DNA from: Cohnella phaseoli
Lineage (GTDB): Bacteria > Bacillota > Bacilli > Paenibacillales > Paenibacillaceae
Assembly (NCBI RefSeq): GCF_003386235.1
Contig: NZ_QRDZ01000009.1
Location: 1-64,000 of the forward strand
DNA length: 64,000 nucleotides
Direction: 5' to 3'
The position numbers and the translations under genes are program-made. The notes beneath the pieces are model-generated. The model was not told where the DNA came from. It searched no databases and was given only the letters and a program-made list of their open reading frames with translations. The first letter of the stretch is position 1, and every line of letters starts with the position of its first letter. Shown in pieces: positions 27,849 through 36,249 of this stretch.

Positions 27849-28199
27849 ATGAACATATCAATGGAAGAGCATCAGAATGGCTCGGAGCAAGGAGCGGAAT
27901 GCTGTTCGGACGGAAGCTCGGGTCGCAAAAGCCATCACTCCGACAAAGTCAAAAACAGCCTGCTTAGCCGCTTGAACCGGATTGAAGGCCAAGTGCGCGG
28001 GATCAAAGGCTTGATCGAGAAGGATACGTATTGCGACGACGTGTTAAACCAGATTGCTTCCATTCAATCGGCTTTGAACGGAGTGGGGAAGCTGCTGTTT
28101 GAGAATCATATGAAAAGCTGCGTCGTAGAGCGAATTCAAGAAGGCGACATGGACGTCATCAACGAATTGATGACGACGATGAATAAAATGATGAAGTAA
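27849..28199 (+). CDS. csoR: Copper-sensing repressor CsoR
   Basis: A 116-residue all-helical CsoR/RcnR-family repressor that releases DNA when Cu(I) binds. The Cu(I) ligands are Cys62, His87 and Cys91 (YCDDVL; NHMKSC). Their spacing of 25 and 29 residues is identical to that in known CsoR proteins (Cys36/His61/Cys65 in M. tuberculosis). The first 30 residues are longer than usual and contain an extra CC pair and an HH pair. GAGGAGGGCG precedes ATG 27849. It lies directly upstream of copZ-copA. Confidence 0.93.
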   Translation: MNISMEEHQNGSEQGAECCSDGSSGRKSHHSDKVKNSLLSRLNRIEGQVRGIKGLIEKDTYCDDVLNQIASIQSALNGVGKLLFENHMKSCVVERIQEGDMDVINELMTTMNKMMK

Positions 28200-28241
28200 G
28201 CAAACGGGGCTGAGCTACAAGGCAACCAAGCTGCCGGAAAA

Positions 28242-28430
28242 GATAATCGATGAACAAGGTACAAGGGGATGTACCTCCTTCCGATGCGATACGCTCCTGA
28301 AATGGGAAAGGAAACCCAGGACAAGGTCATTCAGGAGCGCATGAGGCATTTACAGGGGTACACCCCTTGTTTATTTATTGGTCAGCTTAAGCAACTATAC
28401 TTATGGGACAAACCCCTTTTGTTGATTGCA
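28242..28430. repeat. Dispersed two-tier hairpin repeat, copy A
   Basis: It is homologous along its length to 59593-59790. Outer stem: AAGGGGATGTACCTCC with GGGGTACACCCCTT. Inner stem: GCTCCTGAAATG with CATTCAGGAGC. A conserved tail follows with TTATGGGAC. The start GATAATCGA and the tail CTTATGGGA are shared with copy B. It fills the gap between csoR and copZ and has no coding frame in common with copy B. Confidence 0.85.
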
Positions 28431-28465
28431 CCAAGGTCATCATCGACATTTTTTCAAAAATGGTG

Positions 28466-28495
28466 TTGACTAAATATAGGGTAGAGGGGTATACT
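28466..28495 (+). promoter_or_regulatory. copZ-copA promoter with embedded CsoR-type box
   Basis: TTGACT (28466-28471), an 18-bp spacer and TATACT (28490-28495). The spacer and -10 hold ATAGGGTAGAGGGGTATACT (28476-28495), a G-tract box matching the csoR promoter box. CsoR bound there would cover the core promoter and repress until copper is present. Confidence 0.7.
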
Positions 28496-28538
28496 AAGTT
28501 CAAGAAAAACAAACACAAACGAAAGGTTGATGAACTTT

Positions 28539-28742
28539 ATGGCTACAACAACATTAAAAGTCGAAGGCATGAGCTGCCAGCACTGCGTAAACTCGGTCGA
28601 GGGCGCTCTGAAGGAGATCGGAGCCGAAGGCAAAGTCGACCTGAAAAACGGCTCTGTGGAAGTTTCCTATAACGAAGGCAGCACGACCATCGAAAAAATC
28701 AAAGCGGCGATCGAAGATCAAGGATACGACGTAAAATCTTAA
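28539..28742 (+). CDS. copZ: Copper chaperone CopZ
   Basis: A single heavy-metal-associated domain of 67 residues with the Cu(I)-binding GMSCQHC loop and the typical ending AIEDQGYDVKS. It carries Cu(I) to the ATPase encoded next door. The frame also allows starts at TTG 28527 and ATG 28530. ATG 28539 (MATTTLKVEGMSC) gives the family's N-terminus, although its spacing from GAAAGG is long (12 nt), so the N-terminus could be 3 to 4 residues longer. Confidence 0.9.
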   Translation: MATTTLKVEGMSCQHCVNSVEGALKEIGAEGKVDLKNGSVEVSYNEGSTTIEKIKAAIEDQGYDVKS

Positions 28743-28770
28743 TCAGCTGCGGATCAAGGAGTGAGCGACA

Positions 28771-31212
28771 GTGGAAACGACCGCGACAAGCGAAACCAAA
28801 CAAACGTCTTGGCAAATTACCGGCATGACCTGCGCCGCATGCGCCAATCGGATCGAGAAGGGGCTCGGCAAGCTGGATGGCGTCTCCGCTGCCAACGTCA
28901 ATTTTGCGCTGGAGCAGGCGAGCGTGACATACGATCCGGAGAAGATCGGCGTCGACCGCATGGAGGAGACGATTCGCAAGCTCGGCTACGATACGGTTCG
29001 GGAGGTCGCGCAGTTCAAGCTGGAAGGCATGACCTGTGCGGCGTGCGCCAACCGAATCGAGAAAGGGCTGGCGAAGCTTCCGGGCGTGACCGGCGTTTCC
29101 GTCAACTTCGCGCTGGAATCGGCCCGCGTGGAATTCAACCCGGGCACCGTCTCGATCGGCGATATGCAAAGCAAGGTCAAGCAGCTCGGCTATCAGGCGC
29201 TTGTTCGCCAAGACGATGAGAATGCGGAAGCCAGACGGGCGAAGGAAACTCGCAAGCAGCTCAATAAGCTGATCTTTTCGGCCGTTCTTTCGCTGCCCCT
29301 GCTGTGGACCATGGTCGCCCACTTTTCGTTCACTTCCTGGATCTATTTGCCGAAGCTGTTCATGGAGCCTTGGTTCCAGCTTCTGCTTGCGACACCGGTT
29401 CAGTTCTATGTCGGCAAACAATTTTACGTCGGAGCGTTCAAGGCGCTTCGAAGCGGCAGTGCGAACATGGATGTGCTGGTAGCGCTGGGCACTTCGGCCG
29501 CCTATTTCTATAGCTTGTACTTAACGATCGATTGGTATGTCGCAAGCGGGATGCAGCATCACGGTCCAGCTCTGTACTATGAGACGAGCGCGATTCTGAT
29601 CACCCTCGTGATTATGGGCAAGCTGCTGGAGTCTCGCGCCAAGGGCCGCACGTCGGAGGCGATCAAGTCGCTGATGGGGCTGCAAGCCAAGACGGCGCTT
29701 GTCGTTCGCGACGGCAAGGAGATGACCGTACCGGTTGAAGAGGTGCAGATGGGAGATATCGTTCTCGTTCGTCCAGGAGATAAAATTCCGGTCGACGGGG
29801 AAGTGCTGGAAGGCGTATCTTCCGTAGACGAGTCGATGCTTACCGGAGAGAGCTTGCCGATTGAGAAGAGGGTAGGGGACTCGGTTATCGGCGCTACGAT
29901 CAACAAAAACGGGGCCCTCCGAGTGAAGGCGACCAGAGTCGGCAAAGATACGGCTCTTGCCCAGATCATCAAAGTCGTCGAGGAGGCTCAAGGCTCCAAA
30001 GCGCCGATCCAACGGGTGGCGGACGTCATTTCGGGCATCTTCGTGCCGATCGTCGTCGGAATCGCCGTCGTTGCCTTCCTGGTTTGGTATTTCTTCGTCG
30101 CTCCCGGCGACTTCGCCGAGGCATTGGAGAAGGCGATCGCGATTCTGGTTATCGCCTGCCCGTGCGCGCTTGGGTTGGCGACACCGACTTCCATTATGGC
30201 CGGCTCGGGTCGCGCCGCGGAGCTGGGCATCCTGTTCAAGGGCGGCGAGCATCTGGAGCAGACGCATAAAATCGACACCGTCGTTCTCGATAAAACGGGG
30301 ACGGTGACGAACGGCAAGCCGGAGCTGACCGATGTGATCGCCGTTGGCGACGAAACGGAATTTCTCCGTCTTGTCGGAGCGGCGGAGCTTCAGTCCGAGC
30401 ATCCGCTTGCGGAAGCGATCGTTGCCGGAATCCAGCGGAAAAATATCCGCATCGCCGCTGCCGAATCCTTCGAAGCGATTCCCGGATACGGCGTTGAGGC
30501 TGCGGCGCAAGGAAAACGGCTGCTTGTCGGAACGCGAAGATTGATGGAGCGCTTTAATATTGACGCAAGCGGTGCGTACGAGGCAATGTCCGCGCTGGAG
30601 GAGTCCGGCAAGACGGCGATGCTTGTGGCGGTGGATGATCGTTACGCAGGAATGGTCGCGGTAGCCGACACGGTCAAGCCGACGTCGGGAGAAGCCGTTC
30701 GCAGACTGAGGGAGCAAGGCATAGAGGTCATCATGATTACGGGAGACAACGAACGGACGGCCAAAGCCATTGCCGCCCAGGTCGGCATCGATCGCGTATT
30801 GGCGGAGGTGCTGCCCGAAGGGAAGGCGGAGGAAGTGCGCAAGCTGCAAGCCGAGGGCAAAAAGGTGGCGATGGTCGGAGACGGTATCAACGACGCTCCC
30901 GCGCTGGCGACGGCGGACATCGGAATGGCGATCGGCACCGGAACGGACGTGGCGATGGAAGCGGCCGACGTTACGCTGATGCGCGGAGATTTGGCCAGCA
31001 TTGCGGATGCGATCTATATGAGTCGCAAGACGATGAGCAACATTCGGCAAAATCTATTCTGGGCGCTCGGCTACAATACGCTGGGCATTCCGATCGCGGC
31101 GATCGGCCTGCTGGCTCCGTGGGTAGCGGGAGCGGCGATGGCGTTAAGCTCGGTGTCGGTCGTGCTGAACGCGCTGCGCTTGCAACGGGTCAAAATTAAA
31201 CGTATCTCATGA
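28771..31212 (+). CDS. copA: Cu(I)-exporting P1B-type ATPase CopA
   Basis: An 813-residue copper pump. Two N-terminal metal-binding domains each carry MTCAACANR. Membrane helices follow; the ion-binding CPC is in [11 protein letters not shown] (about 462), the phosphorylated Asp in DKTGT (about 507), the nucleotide-domain SEHPLAEAI, and the hinge GDGINDAPA. The last helices carry NLFWALGYN and [15 protein letters not shown], the N/Y and M/S residues of Cu(I) sites. The GTG start at 28771 has AAGGAG upstream, 28 bp after copZ. It is the main copper-detoxification output of the csoR-copZ-copA unit. Confidence 0.96.
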   Translation: METTATSETKQTSWQITGMTCAACANRIEKGLGKLDGVSAANVNFALEQASVTYDPEKIGVDRMEETIRKLGYDTVREVAQFKLEGMTCAACANRIEKGLAKLPGVTGVSVNFALESARVEFNPGTVSIGDMQSKVKQLGYQALVRQDDENAEARRAKETRKQLNKLIFSAVLSLPLLWTMVAHFSFTSWIYLPKLFMEPWFQLLLATPVQFYVGKQFYVGAFKALRSGSANMDVLVALGTSAAYFYSLYLTIDWYVASGMQHHGPALYYETSAILITLVIMGKLLESRAKGRTSEAIKSLMGLQAKTALVVRDGKEMTVPVEEVQMGDIVLVRPGDKIPVDGEVLEGVSSVDESMLTGESLPIEKRVGDSVIGATINKNGALRVKATRVGKDTALAQIIKVVEEAQGSKAPIQRVADVISGIFVPIVVGIAVVAFLVWYFFVAPGDFAEALEKAIAILVIACPCALGLATPTSIMAGSGRAAELGILFKGGEHLEQTHKIDTVVLDKTGTVTNGKPELTDVIAVGDETEFLRLVGAAELQSEHPLAEAIVAGIQRKNIRIAAAESFEAIPGYGVEAAAQGKRLLVGTRRLMERFNIDASGAYEAMSALEESGKTAMLVAVDDRYAGMVAVADTVKPTSGEAVRRLREQGIEVIMITGDNERTAKAIAAQVGIDRVLAEVLPEGKAEEVRKLQAEGKKVAMVGDGINDAPALATADIGMAIGTGTDVAMEAADVTLMRGDLASIADAIYMSRKTMSNIRQNLFWALGYNTLGIPIAAIGLLAPWVAGAAMALSSVSVVLNALRLQRVKIKRIS

Positions 31213-31217
31213 TCGTC

Positions 31218-31250
31218 AGAGGCGGCTGGAAAAATTTAATTGCCGCCTCT
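31218..31250 (+). terminator. Hairpin terminator after copA
   Basis: AGAGGCGGC pairs perfectly with GCCGCCTCT around an AT-rich loop. The tail is only moderately T-rich. Confidence 0.7.
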
Positions 31251-31358
31251 ATCCCTCATTTTTACAATTTAAGGATTATTTCTAATAGTGTTTTGAGATT
31301 CTCCCTTCTATGATATCAGTATGCAAAGCATAGGATATCTGTCGCGGGGGGAACTTTG

Positions 31359-33053
31359 ATGAGATCGGTCAGAACAAAGCTGTTGGGATCATTCGCAATC
31401 GTATTGGTATTCGTGTTTGCGTTTGGTTGGGCAGGGCTGTCGCAAATTAAGCAAGTAAGCAACTATACGGACGAGGTCACCGATCAATGGCTGTTCGGGA
31501 CGGAAGCCATCCTGCAGACGAACTTGAAGATTGAGCGCTTCCTCAGCAATTACTATCAGATACAGGCCATTAAAGACGACGCGGAGCAATCGAAGCAGCT
31601 CGCCGATGCGAGAGCATTGCTCGTAACCGCAATTGATGAAGATATCCAAAAATACGAAAGTACGATATCGGGAGAGCAGGACCAAGTTCATTACCAGGCG
31701 CTGGTTCAGGCGTGGAACCAGTTTCAGAGCGATCTGGCCAAGACGGCCGACCCCAGCGCTACCCAAGAAGAAGCCGCTGCAGCCATGGACACCGTATCCA
31801 AGTCCTTCGACTTATTAAAGACCCAAATCCAAAATCTTGTCGAGTTTAACCATGAAGGGGCCGTCAACAGCAAGAATGAAAGCGAATCGGTGTATGAAGC
31901 AACGTCCAGCGTTCTGTTCTTTCTGGGCATCGGCATTCTGATCGTCGTAGGCGTGCTCGCATGGCTGCTGATTGTCAACCTGACCCGGCCGCTCAAAGCG
32001 ACAACTACGGTGATGAATAGAATCGCCGCCGGAGATCTTCGGGTCGACTTGCTTCGAAACAATCGTCGGGACGAGTTCGGCGTCATGATGGAGTCGGTAA
32101 ATAAAACGCTGCTTGCGCTGAGGGACTCAACTCGGCGGATGCAGGAAGCCTCGACTTCGGTGGCGACGGCGTCAGTGCAGCTCAATGCAAGCTCCGAGCA
32201 AAATTCGGAAGCGGCCCGGCACGTATCGGAATCGATCAGCCAGGTAGCCGCCGACTCGGAGAAACAAGCGAATACGGCTGCGGAGAGCGGACGGGTGATC
32301 GATGAAATGGCGGATGGCGTTCAAAGAATCGCGGAGACGACGGGAGAGGTGTCCGAGCTGTCTCAGCAGGCGGCGCAGCAAGCGAACAACGGCTCCGCCA
32401 AAATTCTCGAAGTGTCCGAACGTATTCAACGTTTGTCCGAAACAGTCGAGCAGGCCGGCGCAACGATCAAGCAGCTAGAAGAGCAATCGGCGAGGATCGG
32501 CAATATTTCCGGTTTAATCGGTGAGATCGCATACCGTACCAATCTGCTTGCGCTGAACGCGGGGATCGAAGCGGCCAGAGCGGGAGAACACGGCAAGGGC
32601 TTTGCTGTTGTGGCGGGCGAGGTGCGTAAGCTCGCATCGCAGAGCGACGAATCCTCCAAGGGCATTATCGAGCTAATCGCCGAGATTCAGAAGGACACGC
32701 TCTTAGCCGCGGAGGCAATGAGGTTGAGCTTGCAGGAAGTGCAGGAGGGCGTCCTTGCCGTAGAGCATGCCGAGCAGGCGTTCCAAGAGATCGTCGTTTC
32801 GACGGGAGAGGTATCCACCCGAATTCAAGAAGCCGCTGCCGCTGCGGAACAGCTCGCCGCCAGCTCGGAAGAAGTTGCAGCCTCGATTTCCAGCATGGGA
32901 CATACCGCCCGGCAGACGGCCGGCATGTCCCAGCAAGTGGCGGCTACGACGGAGGAGCAACTCGCATCGAGCGAAGAGATGACGCGTTCCTCGCAGACGC
33001 TGTCGGACATCGCCAATGATTTGCAGCAATTGGTACGGAAGTTTACGGTCTAG
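31359..33053 (+). CDS. Methyl-accepting chemotaxis protein
   Basis: A 564-residue chemoreceptor. There are two membrane segments (about 8-28 and 183-205) with an extracellular four-helix-bundle-type sensor of about 150 residues between them. A HAMP domain follows ([20 protein letters not shown]), then a long signalling coiled coil. The hairpin tip is [19 protein letters not shown] and [15 protein letters not shown]. The frame includes TTG 31356, but ATG 31359 is the likely start behind GGGGGGAAC. The ligand is unknown; no chemotaxis gene is adjacent. Confidence 0.92.
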   Translation: MRSVRTKLLGSFAIVLVFVFAFGWAGLSQIKQVSNYTDEVTDQWLFGTEAILQTNLKIERFLSNYYQIQAIKDDAEQSKQLADARALLVTAIDEDIQKYESTISGEQDQVHYQALVQAWNQFQSDLAKTADPSATQEEAAAAMDTVSKSFDLLKTQIQNLVEFNHEGAVNSKNESESVYEATSSVLFFLGIGILIVVGVLAWLLIVNLTRPLKATTTVMNRIAAGDLRVDLLRNNRRDEFGVMMESVNKTLLALRDSTRRMQEASTSVATASVQLNASSEQNSEAARHVSESISQVAADSEKQANTAAESGRVIDEMADGVQRIAETTGEVSELSQQAAQQANNGSAKILEVSERIQRLSETVEQAGATIKQLEEQSARIGNISGLIGEIAYRTNLLALNAGIEAARAGEHGKGFAVVAGEVRKLASQSDESSKGIIELIAEIQKDTLLAAEAMRLSLQEVQEGVLAVEHAEQAFQEIVVSTGEVSTRIQEAAAAAEQLAASSEEVAASISSMGHTARQTAGMSQQVAATTEEQLASSEEMTRSSQTLSDIANDLQQLVRKFTV

Positions 33054-33132
33054 AGCGATAGAGTACGAAGAGGCTGTCTTAAAAGTAGGTAAGCTCACTT
33101 AAGGCACAGCTCACTTGACCAGATCAGCACGA

Positions 33133-33188
33133 AAATGAAGAAATGGCGACTGTAGGGATTTCATCCCTGAGTCGCCATTTCTTCATTT
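33133..33188. terminator. Long hairpin between the chemoreceptor and the converging regulator gene
   Basis: AAATGAAGAAATGGCGACT pairs perfectly with AGTCGCCATTTCTTCATTT, and a second stem AGGGAT-TTC-ATCCCT sits at the tip. It is very stable. The minus-strand side is followed by TTTTC, so it can terminate the converging genes, though the stem is unusually long. Confidence 0.65.
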
Positions 33189-33214
33189 CGTCCCGCTAAC
33201 ACTTTGATACGCAT

Positions 33215-34165
33215 TCACGTTTCCAGCAAAATGGTGCCGGTCTCCGACAGATCGTAGCCTTGAATCGCACGGAGCTCGTTTAAGTAAGCTTCGGACTTTA
33301 AGATGTCCAAAACCGCTTCGATCCAGCGAGCGTTGTCGGGAGATTTTCTCATTACGAGATCGTAACGCTCGCGAATCAGCGGTATAAAAGCGACGCTGCC
33401 TACGATAGCCGCCGCTTTTTCGATGCCGATGCCGACGTCCGCTTCACCCAGTCCAACCTTACCTGCGACGGCCAGATGATTGGATTCGATCGTGTCGTAT
33501 CCGAGCAAGGAAGAAGGGGCGATCCGATGCAGGCGCAGCTGTTCGTCCAGCAGCACTCTAGCGCCCGAGCCGATCTCGCGGTTGACGAGGCGCAGGCCGG
33601 GCTTGTCTAGATCCTGCCAGCCTTTAAGGCCGAACGGATTGCCTTGCCGCACGTAAAACCCGGCTTGCCTGGCAAGCAGGTTAACGACAATGTAAGAGGA
33701 CCCCACCAGAATTTTACGGATATACGGCAAATTATATTCTCCCGTATCCCCGTCAAGCAGATGAGTGCTGACCAGATCGGCCTGTCCCTGATACATCGAG
33801 ATCAAGCTGTCGAGCGATCCGGCGAAGGAACGCAAGGCTCGAAAACCGGCGGCCTGTTTCTCGATATGTTTCGATAAAATATCGAGGCTCATATCTTGCC
33901 CCGTAATGACAAGAGGACGGACGCCCGCGAGCTCTTTCGTCGCAGAACGAATGTGGGGAGGCTCGTCGGTCGAAGCGGCAGAGAGCCCGACGCCCCCCTT
34001 GGACTGCCGCTTATAGGCTTCCAGATCCGTTGCGTCCACTCGCATCTGTTTGCCTACCCGATAGGCAGGGAGCTTGCCTTTTTTGATCAGGTCGTAGACG
34101 GTCAGCTTTGATATTTTCAACAATTGGGCGATTTCTTCGGTCGTATAGGATTGATCGCTCGACAT
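33215..34165 (-). CDS. HTH/periplasmic-binding-protein-fold regulator (YvgK-like, molybdate-type)
   Basis: A 316-residue protein. Residues about 4-55 are an excisionase/MerR-like helix-turn-helix (YTTEEIAQLLKISKLTVYDL, then GKLPAYRVGKQMRV). From about 90 on there is a type-2 periplasmic-binding-protein fold without a signal peptide (LVITGQDMSLDILSKHIE; LVNREIGSGARVLLDEQL; GYDTIESNHLAVAGKVGLGE). This layout is that of cytosolic molybdate-type sensors such as Bacillus YvgK, which sits beside modAB there. ATG 34165 has GGGAGG upstream. It could control modAB at 45851, but this is inference. Confidence 0.8.
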   Translation of the reverse strand: MSSDQSYTTEEIAQLLKISKLTVYDLIKKGKLPAYRVGKQMRVDATDLEAYKRQSKGGVGLSAASTDEPPHIRSATKELAGVRPLVITGQDMSLDILSKHIEKQAAGFRALRSFAGSLDSLISMYQGQADLVSTHLLDGDTGEYNLPYIRKILVGSSYIVVNLLARQAGFYVRQGNPFGLKGWQDLDKPGLRLVNREIGSGARVLLDEQLRLHRIAPSSLLGYDTIESNHLAVAGKVGLGEADVGIGIEKAAAIVGSVAFIPLIRERYDLVMRKSPDNARWIEAVLDILKSEAYLNELRAIQGYDLSETGTILLET

Positions 34166-34267
34166 TTTCCGCGCAGGCCTCCCGTAAGGGCATGATTCAC
34201 TTATTGTAACATATGGAAGCACAGCACGGTCTTCGGTCCTTGAACGAGGTAGGGGACCGGCTCGCCG

Positions 34268-35029
34268 TTAATTCTCCTCCGATTGCGCGAGCTTCAGCAG
34301 ATTCTGCCGTACGTTTCCTTGGTACAGACCGCCGTGATAGCAGACGACCGTCGTAATTTCATAGTCGAGCAGCTTGGTCAACGAATGTCTCGCGAGCTCC
34401 GGATCAAGCGTCGTAACCGGGTCCGGTCCGCATAGCTCGCCCGCATCGTTTACCGTTAAAGCGTCGGCTGCAATTAGCGTTTTGCTGGCGCGGTGATACA
34501 GACTGAGATGTCCCGGCGTATGACCGGGGGTTGCGATGACAACGATGCCGCCGCAGATGGGCAGCTCTTGACCGTCTTCAAGAGTTTCATGAACGGGAGA
34601 GCTTGGCGGGTGCTCGAGCGAATGCCGAAACGCCTGTTTCCACTGGTCGGATACGTTCGCTGGAAGAGAGTTGACGGCTTGCTCAATCGCTTCGGGCGTT
34701 ATTCTAAGCAGACGAAGGTTACCTTCAATGTAGGGTTTCTCGAACGGGCTGGACATGACCGCGATCTTGCCCTCGAAACGTTGGACAAGAACGGGCAGCG
34801 AGCCGATATGATCGATGTCTTGGTGAGAGAGGATAATCCGACTTAGGCCGGAAGAGGGAAGGGCGTATTTCTCAAGCTCGGCGCCGATTAAGTCGGCTTG
34901 GCCGGGATACCCCGTGTCGACGAGAACGGCCTCATGTTCGTCCCATAGCAGAACGGGATAAATCGTGTTCGGCTTGCCCATAATGACGGCGGTTAGTTCA
35001 ATTACAGCGATTCCTGGCGATAAAAGCAT
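34268..35029 (-). CDS. MBL-fold metallohydrolase with variant HxDxDH motif
   Basis: A 253-residue metallo-beta-lactamase-fold hydrolase. The usual HxHxDH metal motif reads HQDIDH (His69, Asp71, Asp73, His74), so the second His is Asp. Later ligands are intact: His170/His174 in TPGHTPGH, Asp189 in AADALT and His in CYHGG. Related single-domain hydrolases act on lactones or thioesters; the substrate here is not predictable. AGGAGG precedes ATG 35029. A consensus promoter with two palindromes drives it (35140-35175). Confidence 0.85.
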   Translation of the reverse strand: MLLSPGIAVIELTAVIMGKPNTIYPVLLWDEHEAVLVDTGYPGQADLIGAELEKYALPSSGLSRIILSHQDIDHIGSLPVLVQRFEGKIAVMSSPFEKPYIEGNLRLLRITPEAIEQAVNSLPANVSDQWKQAFRHSLEHPPSSPVHETLEDGQELPICGGIVVIATPGHTPGHLSLYHRASKTLIAADALTVNDAGELCGPDPVTTLDPELARHSLTKLLDYEITTVVCYHGGLYQGNVRQNLLKLAQSEEN

Positions 35030-35139
35030 CGGTTGACTCCTCCTCGTTATCGCTCCGCATTCGCCTTTGCCGTGAACCGGCTTGCGAATGGCGGGTACTC
35101 GTAAAGATAACAGAGGAAAAGAGTTGTGTAAATAGTATA

Positions 35140-35175
35140 AATAATTATTATAACATAAAAATAATTATTTGTCAA
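35140..35175 (-). promoter_or_regulatory. Consensus promoter with twin palindromic operators ahead of the MBL-fold gene
   Basis: On the minus strand: TTGACA (35170-35175), a 17-bp spacer and TATAAT (35147-35152), a full consensus. Two identical self-palindromic boxes AATAATTATT lie at 35160-35169 (in the spacer) and 35140-35149 (overlapping the -10), exactly 20 bp apart. Two helical turns between boxes suggest cooperative repressor binding. Confidence 0.7.
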
Positions 35176-35258
35176 GGTATAAAATCCATAGAAACAAAAT
35201 GTAGCGGTCGAAACGCGTCGAAGCCTGATCTCTCACCGGATGAACCGCGCTTTTCCGC

Positions 35259-36080
35259 TCAGTGCAAGCTTTTACGGCGATAAATAAGGGGCGATACGCC
35301 GGAGTGGCGCTTAAACGTTCGAGAGAAATGAAATTCGTCGTAAAAACCGAGTGCATTCGCAATTTCCTTGACCGACATACTTGTCGTTTCGAGTGAAACC
35401 TTTGCAGAAGCCAGCTTAAGGTCCAACATATAGCGATGAGGAGATTTGCCGGTCATTTCGCGAAATCGCTGAAAAAAAGCGGTGCGCGACAACCCGGATC
35501 CCAGGACGATCTCGTCGATTCGCAGCGTCATGCCGATGTTGCGGTGCATCAGGTGAAGCGCTTCGTCCAGCTCCGGATAACGGGTGCCATGGCCTCCGTA
35601 CCGTTCCTGCGCGAGAAGCAGCATGATTTCCTGAAGGCGAAGATGCGCGCTGTAGCGGAAACCGGCAGGCTGGACGATTAACCCGTCAATCAAGCTTTCG
35701 CACAGACGGACGATCTCGGGCATTTTCCCCGTTATCATCGTCTCGCCGAGCGGCAGCTCCAAATGGCGGGCCATTCCGCTGTCGCGAAAGTCGATAAAGT
35801 AAAACCTCCAATCATCGTTCTCGCAGCGATAGGAGCATGGAATGTCAGGCTCAACGATGACGACGGTGCCGGCGGCAAGCTCGACCGCGCCCGAAGGAAG
35901 CTCAATTCGGCCCTGTCCCGCGAACGTCACGAACATGCCCGAATCCGGAAAACCGCGCGGATGGCGAGGTTGATAGGCGTCGTTAGCCTGGACTTTCCAG
36001 ATCGAGCGAAATCGGCATTCCGGAAGCTCTTCCCTATCTTCCAATGCGTAGGGGATATCCATGTATGGTTTATGGTTCAT
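35259..36080 (-). CDS. AraC-family transcriptional regulator
   Basis: A 273-residue regulator. The N-terminal cupin-like sensor (about 1-150) includes DSGMFVTFAGQGRIELPSG, in part, and PDIPCSYRCENDDW. The C-terminal double helix-turn-helix (about 170-270) includes LRIDEIVLGSGLSRTAFFQR and VKEIANALGFYDEFHFSRTF. ATG 36080 has GGGAG upstream; an in-frame ATG at 36116 has no site. It is divergent from a PhyH-type dioxygenase gene across a region with two identical 13-bp repeats, so it probably controls that gene and itself. Confidence 0.9.
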   Translation of the reverse strand: MNHKPYMDIPYALEDREELPECRFRSIWKVQANDAYQPRHPRGFPDSGMFVTFAGQGRIELPSGAVELAAGTVVIVEPDIPCSYRCENDDWRFYFIDFRDSGMARHLELPLGETMITGKMPEIVRLCESLIDGLIVQPAGFRYSAHLRLQEIMLLLAQERYGGHGTRYPELDEALHLMHRNIGMTLRIDEIVLGSGLSRTAFFQRFREMTGKSPHRYMLDLKLASAKVSLETTSMSVKEIANALGFYDEFHFSRTFKRHSGVSPLIYRRKSLH

Positions 36081-36105
36081 GCGACGATCCGCTCCCTTTG
36101 ATGTT

Positions 36106-36170
36106 CGATTATACATGTTAATTCGAATTAGTGGTGCTTTATTTTATTTGTCTTGTACGATTATACATGT
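36106..36170. promoter_or_regulatory. Two 13-bp direct repeats, putative AraC-type operator
   Basis: CGATTATACATGT occurs at 36106-36118 and 36158-36170 in the same orientation, 52 bp (about five helical turns) apart, in the gap between the AraC gene and the dioxygenase gene. Direct repeats spaced by whole turns are typical of AraC-family sites. Confidence 0.6.
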
Positions 36171-36249
36171 AATAAACACGGCGATCCATGGCTGGCGAAC
36201 GCTCGGCCCCCTACAATGGAAGCATCAACCTTGAAGGAGTGCTGGATCT

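Noticed and set aside
33062..33090. IS1182-like insertion-sequence end as a mobile element call
   Set aside because: Only about 16 bp resemble such ends; no transposase or partner end was found, so it is mentioned only as a possibility.
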